A stretch of DNA of 64,000 nucleotides. Source: Paraphaeosphaeria minitans. Taxonomy: Eukaryota > Ascomycota > Dothideomycetes > Pleosporales > Didymosphaeriaceae. Location: contig WJXW01000001.1 in the NCBI GenBank assembly GCA_015832175.1, positions 1,612,001 through 1,676,000 of the forward strand, read 5' to 3'. This document shows positions 1 to 10,700 of the stretch, piece after piece (the first letter of the stretch is position 1; the number at the start of each line of letters is the position of its first letter). Below the pieces are notes generated by a model. That model worked only from the letters and a program-made list of their open reading frames with translations, made no database searches and had not been told where the DNA came from. A program made the translations under genes and the position numbers.

Positions 1-1238
1 GTCGCTAAGTAAGCCTTTTACTATATTTTTAGAGTTAAACATAGCTTATTTAAGGTTAGGATAGCCGTAGTATACTTATATAATAGTAGTGTGTAGTTAT
101 AATTTACTACTAAAGCCTTATTTAAGAGCCCTTTAAGCTAAGGTAAGCTTATTAATTATTACTTCTAGGGCCTTATGCGATATAGCAGCTAGATTATCCC
201 TTTTATAGCGTTTAAAAGTAAAAGTAGTCTAGTCTATCTAGTACTAATTATAATTAACACTAGTGTTAAAGTGCCTATTTAGTCTATTGTACAATTTATC
301 CTATAAAAGTCCTAGTCTAATATTGTGTAAGTAGTAGGTACTCGCACGATTAGAAAGGATTCCTAAGAAGATATTTATATACTAGTTCTATAGTATGCCT
401 AGCCTATAGCATAGTTCTCTAAAGACTTTTGCCTTATCTACTAGGATATTATATAGCCTACTAGTGTAGTTATTCTCTTTACTCTAAGCCTTCTAAAAGA
501 GAATAATCTTATCTAGCTAGATATAAGCATAATCTCCTAGTTATTAAGGAGACTAGGAGTGTCTAGCCTCTTTGTATAATATAGTTTATTAGGCAAAAGC
601 AGTCTAGGTTTTAGGCTACTACTACTAGTGTGGCTCTATATATAGTGTCTCTGTCCTCACATATATAGGGATAGGCCCTAGCTATACTCTATGTGTATAT
701 ATATTACCTACAAATAGTATAGGTTACATTATTAGGATTATGCAAAGCAGTTTAGGTTACAGTTATAGTGTTATTATATAAAGAGTTTATAGCTTATAGT
801 TAAGCTGTAACAGTTTAAAGAGTTTCTTTATATAAGTGTTCTTTATTATAGAATTAGTAGCAACAAAGCCTTCCTTTATAAGAAAAGTAATAAGCTCTTT
901 TTTTACTATATAACTAATCTTATTAAAAGTTCTCTCTTTCTAGTTGTTAAAATCTTTAGCAAAAGAAAAAAATACCTCTTTACTTTTAAGACTGCTCACG
1001 CGATATTACGCAATTATATACACTATATAAGTGTTTAGCTATTTTAGAGAAGGGGGTAGGTGGCTGTGTAGATCTACTCTATCTACCTAGTACTTTTGTG
1101 CGATCTCTCCTCTTAAGGTAATAGCCTTAATATTTATTACTTCCTCTACTTATTAAAGCTATGTTACTTCGTCTTCTTACTAAGGAGGCAGTATTAATTA
1201 TTACGCGACGTCCTTAGGTTGTAGTTCCTCTAGGAAGT
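1..1238 (-). mobile_element. Copia-2, left segment (5' leader and gag), interrupted and cut by window edge
   Basis: This segment is collinear with about 28360-29590 of Copia-1, with many RIP-type differences. It covers the gag-proximal and leader part of a minus-strand Ty1/copia element. The rest of gag, pol and the 3' LTR lie off the left edge. The segment stops at GAAGT (1234-1238), where Gypsy-A inserted, and resumes at 21641 with the same GAAGT. It is coding-dead. Confidence 0.9.
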
Positions 1239-1637
1239 TGTTACGTACCAGATAACAACGTGGGACTTAGGCGCTTATAAAGGTGTAATGAGGCGACGAT
1301 AGGGTTATAAACGTAACAAAGAGACGCTAAGCAACTTAGATTAGGTTACGTAATATACTTAGTTACTTAGCAGCACTAAGTAGTAGAGTAAGTTACGTGA
1401 GGTGCTTAGTTACTTAGTGGCACTAAGTAGTAGAGCAGCCTTAGTATATAGGAACGTAAGGATAGGCTCTCTATACTTATATTTAATCTATTTATTAATC
1501 TATTGTTTAGATTCTAGTAGACTAAATTATTAACTTATTACACTTTGTAAGATACTATTATATTAATAAAACTTTCCACCTTCTATAAGTACTCCTACCT
1601 AAGAACTAACCTTAACCCTTTAGGACTAGCTACCCTC
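1239..1637 (+). repeat. Gypsy-A 5' LTR, main part
   Basis: It begins TGTTACGTAC and matches the 3' LTR at 21230-21640. It lacks only the last 12 bases, which lie at 15267-15278 beyond the Gypsy-C insertion. The U3 contains two copies of a roughly 48-bp unit around TTAGTTACTTAG...CACTAAGTAG. The last about 210 bp are shared with the LTRs of Gypsy-B, C and D. Confidence 0.9.
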
Positions 1638-2060
1638 TGTTAAATCCAAGAGGGTAGCTAGTCCTAAAGGGTTAAGGTTGGTTCTTAGGCAGGAGTACTT
1701 ATAGAAGGTGAAAGGTCTTATTAATATAATAGTATCTTATAAAGTGTAATAAGTTAACAATTTAGTCTACTAGAATCTAAACAATAGATTAATAAACAGA
1801 TTAAATATAAGTATAAAGGTTTATTCTTACATTCTTATATAGCTACTTTGTTCTATAGATCCTATAATGTCTTATAGGTCCCATGCGTGAGACGCGTAGG
1901 AATCCTATAGTATAGTTACATAACTTAGTCACGTAATCCTAATATCCTATAGCTTAGTATGTAGGACATTATAAAACATTATATAATCCTTTAGCAGGGT
2001 TTAGAGCCTGCGCGCGTTATAAGCAGCCTGTCTACCTATATAGATTCTAAGATCCTAACA
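1638..2060 (-). repeat. Gypsy-C 3' LTR
   Basis: On the plus strand it begins TGTTAAATCC and ends GATCCTAACA, and is 423 bp. The segment next to 1638 is the inverted form of the R-U5 shared by all the gypsy LTRs. It therefore forms an almost perfect palindrome with the Gypsy-A LTR immediately to its left. Confidence 0.92.
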
Positions 2061-2149
2061 TCACCTCCCTCTTTATATCTACATGCCCTTATATAGTAAC
2101 TAATATCTGCCCTGTCCTAAAGTACTCTTTACTATTATTCTATTAGAAA

Positions 2150-2655
2150 TTAAATAAACGCTATTAGTTAGTTCGCTATAGTGTCTTATAAGTATTATAT
2201 TAAAAAAGGCTTAGCCTATAAGATGTTATCCCTAAAGGTTTAATGTAGAAATTATTACAAGAATAAAATCTTAAAGTGTAAGCCCACTAAGCTAGTAATT
2301 CCTAATTTTACTTATATTAATTTAGAGGTTAATTGTCTTAAAAAAATAGAGGAGGAGGCTGCAGCTAAAGAAAAAGTAGCTATACTTATGTTATAAGTAG
2401 CGCGTTTAAAAAGGAATTAGTTATTAAAATAAAAGTGTCTACTTAAAGAGTAAGAGAATTAGTTATTAACTAATTTAATAAGATTTATAGATAAGATTAA
2501 GCATCTTAAGGGATTAGAGACTTTAGGTTAGAACGTTATCTAGTTAGAAAATGGCTTAATGCCTAGTACCCTAGTATTAGACTAGTCCTCCTATTCTCCT
2601 CCTGTTAATCCTAATACGCTAGATCCCCTTCCCGCTATATCTACTTAGGTAAGGA
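2150..2655 (+). pseudogene. Gypsy-C antisense extra frame (coiled coil), RIP-decayed
   Basis: This is the best-preserved copy of the antisense frame, about 160 residues long and lying between pol and the 3' LTR on the strand opposite to pol. Stops fall only at plausible Gln positions. The predicted product has two CK-type Cys sites about 12 residues apart (CRNYYKNKILKCKP). A long Lys/Glu/Leu helix follows (EEEAAAKEKVAIL, then Leu/Lys/Gln-rich), and then a Pro/Ser-rich tail that ends in TAG. No family is assigned. Confidence 0.65.
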
Positions 2656-2689
2656 TAACATTGTTCTGTGTTAGTAGTTAGTAGAATTC

Positions 2690-5600
2690 TTTAATCTTTT
2701 GCTAATAGTTTCCTAGGTGGCTATTTAGTTCCTAAGTGTTTTCGCTGTGTGGGTAACCTTTCTATTTAACAAGGTACATGTTCTTTTACTAATTGTAATT
2801 TAGAATTCTTTTAACTTTAAATTTAGTTTCTTCTTTAGCTTAGTAGTAGAAGGTTGTTTTAATTGGCGTATTAGGGTCTGCTAGTTCTAGTAGTAATATG
2901 TGGAATACTAGGTGTATCTTTGCATCTGGCGGTAGTTCTAACTTATAGTTTACTAGTAATATTTGCTTAGAAATGTAAAATAGTCTAACCTTAACATAAT
3001 CTAGTTTCTTGTGTTTTTTCTTCTAAGTTTAAAGGTTCTTTATAAGTAGATATGCTTTATCCCCCTTCTTTAGCTAAGGTGCTATTTTTATTTTTAATTT
3101 TAATATAAAATTAATTGCTACTAAGCTTTTTTAAGATTCTCTTAGAGTTATTAGTGTATTTTTTTTATATTTTCTACTATATCTATAGCTTCTTTTGCTT
3201 TGATTGTTGTAGGAAATTATTAATTAAAGAGATATAGGTGTCTTCTATAGTTTGTATAGAACAGTGTATGTCCTAATACTGCTAATACTTTATTATTATA
3301 GGCTAACTATGCTATAGGTAGTAATAAAACCTAGTTATTCTTCTAACTATTGTAGTAGATACGTAGGTACGTTTCTATAGTTTGGTTTGTACGTTCTATC
3401 TGTCTGTCTATTTATAGATAGTAAGCTATTAATAGTTTTTGTTTTGTTCTAAGCAGTGCTATAAGCGTTGTCTAATAATTTAACGTAAAAAGCTTATCTC
3501 TATTACTAATAATTATTTTTAGGATTCTATAGTGTCTAATTAGTTAGTCTAGGATAAGAAAGGCGAGTTCCTTTGCCATTATTCTTTTAAGGCATAGAAT
3601 AAGCTTAATATACTTAGTTAGTTAGTAGACTATTACTAGTATACTATTGTATTTAATTCCTGTTATTAGATCCTTAGAGTTTAGAATTCCTATAACAAAA
3701 TCTATAGTAATGTCTTTCTATAGTGCTGTTAGTATTCTAATTACTTACATCTCTCTATATTTAAGATATATACTATATTTATTTCTCTAGTATTCTACAC
3801 ATTTATAGATATAAGCTGTTATAGCTTTCTTAATTCCTCTAAAGGTGTAATTCCTTTAGATAAGTTCTATTGTTTTCGTAATACCTAGGTGTCCGTACAT
3901 AGGGTTATTGTGGTATTGTTAGATAATCTTAGTCTATAGATGTTCTAGAACTTCTTAGTTAACTACTAAAAGTTAATTTAGTTCTGCTATTAGCTCTAGA
4001 GATCTATCTTTGGCTTTACAAAGGATTATAGAGAAGGTTTTTACTTTTTCTCTTATTAAATTACTTTATTAGCTAAGAGTGTCTACTCTACTATTTTCTT
4101 TTCTAGCTATATAGATAATTTTAAACTTATACTACTTAGTGGTCTATAACTATCTTTATTATCTTAGCGTAAGTTCTTTTGTTATTGTGAACCTTAGGAA
4201 GTTCTTATAATCTATATAGATTTCTAGCGTTAAGTAACTAAGTGTATAAATCCTCTAGTGCTTTAAAGCTTTAATAATAGCGTAGAGTTCTTTATTATAT
4301 ATATTATATCGTGTTTTAGCGTTATTAAATTTGCATAAGTAATAGGCAATTAGGTGCTATTTACTATTATATTCTTATTTAGCGTAGGCGCCTAGAGTAA
4401 AATCGCTAGCGTCTGTTTTAAAGCGTAGTAGTTTATCGCTTCTAAAATAAATAAAGATAGGTTCTATAATACATACTGTCTTAAGGAGTTAGAATAACAT
4501 TCTACACTTATCTATCTATTTAAAGGGTACGTTCTTCTTTATAAAATTTATTAAAGGTATTGTGACCTTTACGTAATTTTGGATAAATTGTTAGTTAAAT
4601 CTATAGAATTTTAAAAATTCTTAGATATTCTTAGCTATCTTTAGTATTAGCTAGTTCTTAATATATTTAACTTTACTTAGTGCTATCTTAATTCCTTTTA
4701 TAGTAATAATATGTCCTAGGAATTTAAGTTGTTTAATATTAAACTTATATTTCTTAAGTTTAATACAAAGGCATACTTTGTCTAGTGCTTCTAGTACTAT
4801 CTATATATACTTAGTGTAGTCTAATTTGTTTTTAGAAAAGATAAGGATATTGTCTATATACGCAATAATAAATATGTCTAGATATTTATAGAGTACGTTA
4901 TTAATAAGTGCTATAAAAGCTGCTAGTGCGTTTATAAGTCTAAAAGACATAACTTTATATTTAAATAGTCTATAGCGTAATTAAAACGCTATTTTCTATT
5001 CTTTACCTTTCTTAATTTGTATAAGGTGGTAACTGTCTCTTAGATCTATTATTATAAATATCTTAGCTTAAGATAGTTAATCTCGTAACTCTATAATATT
5101 TAGTAGTAAATATTAGTTCTTTATTATTATGTTATTAAGTTGTTAGTAGTTAACGCATAGTCTATCTAATCTATCCTTTTTCTTAATAAACATAAAAGGG
5201 CTTACTGCTAGTGACTTTAATAGTTATATATATCTTTTTTTAAGGTTTATCTTAATAAAATTACATTCTTTAAGGAGTTCTTCTCCTGTCTTACTATATA
5301 GTAGTTTAAAGGGTGGCGTCTTTCCTTCTTCTAGGTCTATTATAAGATCCTAGGGTTAATGTTTAGGTAGGTTTGCTTTTCCTTCCTTTTCTATAAATAT
5401 ATATGTCTATTTCCTATACTCTCTTAGTAAAGTGAGAGGTGTACTATTATCCTCTTTCTTGCGCTTCTTAACCTGGTAGTTCCTGCTAGCGTCTACTAAG
5501 GTATACTTCTGTTTTTTAACTATCTGTTATAGTATTATGTTGTTAATAACTCCCTTATCTACTATTATTTTTAGTTAATACATAGGCTTTGCTTATAATA

Positions 5601-7303
5601 TATAATTATAGCGTTTAAATAATATTTTTTTTATACCTTAGTTAATTTATAGATTGTGTATTATTAACTAAAGTAATCCTAAGACTAACTTATACTTAGA
5701 TCCTAGTAAGATATCTAAAGTAAGTTTCTCTCTATGTCCTTAGACTATTATTATAGTAGTAACCTCCTAGTATATTTAAGGTGTCTTAGGTATTAGGGAT
5801 CTATTTGCGATATAGATAATATAGGGTACTTCTTTCTCTAATATTATAAGTCCTACTTATCTTACTATCTAATAAGATATAAAGTTCCTTCCTACTTCTA
5901 AGTCTATAAAAGCTTAAGCCTATATTCCTTTAAGCTGTACTAGTAGCTTAACTAATACTATACTTACTATAGCATTTAATTTAATAAAGGCATTTTCTTA
6001 TTTAAGTTTAGGCCTAAAAAGGACATCTGTTTGTGTAAGTTATAGTTAAGTTCTAGTGCCTAGTATACGTTTCTAAGCATCTACTTCTGTTATTATTTTT
6101 AAGTATATAGCTTATATAGATTATCTTTTTTTTCTTCTTATAAGAATATTCTTCTATTATTCCTCCTACAGTCTTTACTATTCCTATGTACTAGTTAAAT
6201 TAGTAGTTCTGTTATTACTTTTTATATAGGGCAGTTTACAAAGCTGTCTAAGTGTTTAGCTATATAGTAGTATTTGTAGTTTTAGTTTAGACACGTATAC
6301 TAGTATAGTTATATATAGTCTGTATTAATAAGTATATTATAGCATTTATTGCCCTTTAGCGTGAGATAAAGAAAGTATTTTACTTATTATTTATTCTAGA
6401 GGTGTTTGTTGTAAGCTATAATAGGGTAGTCTATCTATATCTATCTATAGCGTAGTTTCCTTCTAGGTTATTTCTTATTCTCCTCTTTCTCCGCCTTATA
6501 TTATGCGTATATTAGTTCTTCGTAATATATCTATATACAAAATTAGTGTGTAGGATTTTAGTAGTCTAGGTAGTACTTTAGTACGTAGTCTAATTCCTTA
6601 TTTTTGTAGGGTTATATTCCTTTTAGTGCCTAGTAGGGTTCTATATAGTCCTAAACATTTAGTTTATACTTAGGTGATATAGGGTTATCTTCTTCCTACC
6701 TACTTTGTAAGTAAGGAGTAGAAGATCTTAGTATTTCTTCTACGTCTTCTACGTTGTGGTATATATTAGAGTTGTCTTCTAGGTCTTTATATAATTATAA
6801 GTTAGGTAAATCTAATTACTTACTTTATTCTAGTGTAACGTGTTAGTAACTAAATAACGTTGTAATAACTTCTTATTCTTTATTAGGTTCTTAGTCCTTA
6901 ATAGTTAGTATATTTAACTTAGTTTAATAGACTTTGTTCTTTAATCTATAGTTCCTAGCTATATAGCCTAGTTTACTATATGTAAAGTATTTATAGGTCT
7001 TAGTTATTAGTTATTAACTTCTATTAGAGACGCGTTTATTAGGCTACTTAGAGCCTATCCTTCCTCCTTTTCTTTTGCCTAAGTAGTTAAACTAGATATC
7101 TTCTATTAGTTTGTATCTCTAGTAGTTCCTTAGCTGTTGCTTTTAGACAATTCTAATAGGGTTCTTATAAACCACTTTTACTGGTTATCTAAAGCTTATT
7201 ACCCTAGGGTTTTAGTAGAGCTCCTATTATAGCGAGAACTATTCTTTATTAATTCTAATAGTTTCTTTATATAGTTCTTTAAGGTTAGTAATTTGCGCAC
7301 TAC
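2690..7303 (-). pseudogene. Gypsy-C gag-pol remnant (3' part)
   Basis: Read on the minus strand from high to low coordinates. The gag zinc knuckle near 6955-7000 reads YFTYSKLGYIARNY, so all its zinc ligands are mutated. A protease relic lies near 5890-5930. The RT core near 4841-4880 reads YIDNILIFS. RNase H and integrase follow, and the chromodomain at about 2705-2825 includes KGYPHSENT. Everything is riddled with TAG and TAA at Gln/Trp positions. Confidence 0.9.
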
Positions 7304-7759
7304 TATTAGGATTCAGCTGCGCGTAAGCAGCAGGGCACAAGCTTATTAGACTACTAGTCTGCTGGAGTTAGCTAACTAGGCAGTTAGGTAATAGGTTATA
7401 GGTCCTAAGGGTCCTAAGGACCGCATAGGCCTTACCTATACAGGAACTCTAGGATGCGTAGGACTCGCCCACACAGGACTCTAGGACATATAGGACTCTA
7501 GGATATATAGGACTCTAGGACATATAGGATTCTAGGATGTGTGGGACTACTTAGTATATAGGAATGCAAGAATAGGCTCTCTATACTTATATTTAATCTA
7601 TTTATTAATTTATTATTTAGATTCTAGTAGACTAAATTATTAACTTATTATACTTTGTAAGATACTATTATATTAATAAGACTTTCTACCTTTTATAAGT
7701 ACTCCTACCTAAGAACTAATTTTAACCTTTTAGAACTAGCTACCCTCTTAGATTTAACA
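7304..7759 (+). repeat. Gypsy-B 5' LTR
   Basis: It starts TATTAGGATTCAGC (TG to TA) and ends GATTTAACA. The U3 contains four to five tandem copies of a roughly 17-bp unit around GGACTCTAGGACATATA (about 7480-7540). The last about 210 bp are common to all the gypsy LTRs here. Confidence 0.93.
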
Positions 7760-7789
7760 TCTTAAACACCCTTAATATAAGTACTTTAT

Positions 7790-10700
7790 AAACTTCTACC
7801 TCTTCTACAGCTTTAGGTGCCGCTAAAATTACTTCTATAAAGAATAGTAGTAAGGTGTATAAACCTAATCTCTACTTTAGCAAATAATCTTAAACTAACG
7901 TCTAGATTCTTTAGTTAGACCTCTACTTCTTTAACTTAGACAAACCCCTTAAAGACAAAAAAAAGGTTGTTTTTATAGCAATATATATGTGAGGAGATAT
8001 AGGATTGTAGATCTATCTTTACCTTAAAAAGTACCTAGGAATAGACCACAACAATAATAATAATAATTACGCGAACAAGCACGCTAATATAGTTAATATT
8101 ATTAAGAATTATAATAACTTTAAGAAATGCCTTAAGTAACTCTTTAGAATTACTAATAAGGACTCTATTATAAAAGTAAAAATTTAGACTATAACTTAGA
8201 AATAATTAGCAGCTAAGTATATAGCTAAGTTCTATAGATACGCTGTACAACTTAACTAGGATAATAAATCTCTTTAGAATATATATAAATAAGGACTTAA
8301 ATAGAAACTATATAAGAAACTCTTACGTAGTAGTGCATAAATTGCTAATCTTAAAGAACTATACAAAGAAACTATTAGAATTAATAGAGAGTAGTTTTCA
8401 CTGTAATAGGAGCTCTACTAAAACCCTAAAGCAATAAGCTTTAGACAACTAGCAAAAATAGTTTATAAGAACTCTATTAGAATTATCTAAAAGCAATAGC
8501 TAAGGAACTACTAGAGATATAAACTAATAGAAGATGTCTAGTTTAACTACTTAAGTAAAGGAAAAAAAGAAAGGATAGGCCTTAAGCAGCCTAATAAACG
8601 CGTCTCTAATAGAAGTTAACAATTAATAACTAAAACCTATAAATGCTTTATATGTAGTAAACTAGGCCACATAGCTAGGAACTGTAGATTAAAGAACAAA
8701 GTCTATTAAACTAAGTTAAATGTACTAACTATTAAGGACTAAGAACCTAATAAGGAATAGGAAGTTATTATAACGCTATTTAGTTACTAACGCGTTACAC
8801 TAGAGTAAAGTGAGTAATTAGATTTACCTAACTTATAACTATACAAAGATCTAGAAGACAACTCTAACGTATACTATAACACAGAAGACATAGAAGAGAT
8901 ACTAAGATCTCCTACTCTTTACCTATAAGGTAGGCGGGAAGAAAACAACCCTATGTTACCTAAGTATAAACTAAATATTTAGGACTATATAGAACCCTAC
9001 TAGGCACTAAAAGGAATATAACCCTATAAAAATAAAAAGTTAGACTATGTACTAAAGTACTATCTAGACTACTAAAATCCTATACACTAATTCTGTATAT
9101 AGATGCATTGCGAAGAACTAATATATACATAACATAAGGTAAAAAAAGAGGAGAATAAGAAATAACCTAGAAGGAAATTACGCTATAGATAGATATAGAT
9201 AGACTACTTTATTACAGCTTATAATAAACACCTCTAGGATAAATAATAAGTAAAATACTTTCCTTACTTTACGCTAAAGGGCAACAAATGCTATAATATA
9301 CTTATTAATAGAGACTATATATAACTATACTAGTATACGTGTCTAAACTAAGACTATAAATACTACTATATAGCTAAACATTTAGACAGCTTTGTAAACT
9401 GCCCTACGTAAGAAGTAATAACAGAACTACTAATTTAACTAGTATATAGGAATAGTAAAAACTATAGGAGGAAAAACAGAAGAACATTTTTATAGAAAGA
9501 AGAAGAAGACAATCTATATAAGCTACGTACTTAAGAATAATAATAGAAGCAGATACTTAGAAACGTATACTAGGCACTAGAACTTAACTATAACTTATAT
9601 AAATAGATGTCTTTTTTAGGCCTAAACTTAGACAAAAAAATGCCTTTATTAAATTAAATACTATAGTAAGTATAGTATTAGTTAAGCTACTAGTATAGCT
9701 TAAAGGAATATAGGCTTAAGCTCTTATAGACTTAAGAGTAGAAAAGAACTTTATATTTTATTAGATAGTAAGATAAGCAGGACTTATAATATTAGAGAAA
9801 GAAGTACCCTATATTATCTATATTACAAATAAATCCCTAATGCCTAAGACACCTTAAATATACTAGGAGGTTACTACTATAATAATAGTCTAAGGATATA
9901 GAGAGGAACTGACATTAGATATTTTACTAGGATCTAAGTATAAGTTAGTCTTAGGATTACTTTAGTTAATAATACACAACCTATAGATTAACTAAGGTAT
10001 AAAGAAAATATTGTTTAAACGCTATAATTATATATTATAAGCAAAGCCTATACATTAACTAAAAATAATAGTAGATAAAGGAGTTATTAATAATATAATA
10101 CTGCGACAAATAGTTAAAAAATAGAAGTACACTTTAGCAGACGCTAGTAGGAACCACTAGGTTAAGAAGCGTAAGAAGGAGGACAATAGCACACCCCTTA
10201 CCTTACTAAGAGAGTATAGGAAATAGACATATATATTTACAAAAAAGAAAAGAAAAGCAAACCTACTAGAATATTAACCCTAGGATCTTATAATAGACCT
10301 AAAAGAAGGGAAAATGCTACCCTTTAGACCACTATATAGTAAGACAAGAGAAGAACTGCTTAAAGAACATAATTTTATTAAGACAAACCTTAAGAAAGGA
10401 TATATATAACTATTAAAGTTACTAGTAGTAAGCCCTTTTATGTTTATTAAGAAAAAGGATAGATTAGACAGACTATATATTAACTACTAATAACTTAACA
10501 ATATAATAATAAAGAACTAATATCTACTACTAAATATTACAAAGTTATAAGATTAACTGTCTTAAGCTAAGATATTTACAATAATAGATCTAAGAGACAG
10601 TTACCACCTTATACAAATTAAGAAAGGTAAAGAATAGAAAACAGCGTTTTAATTATACTATAAACTATTTAAGTATAAGATTATGCTATTTAGACTTATA

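Noticed and set aside
7470..7545. Regularly spaced short repeats that could look like a CRISPR array
   Set aside because: They are direct tandem GGACTCTAGGACATATA units in the U3 of Gypsy-B/D LTRs, without spacers, in a eukaryotic genome.
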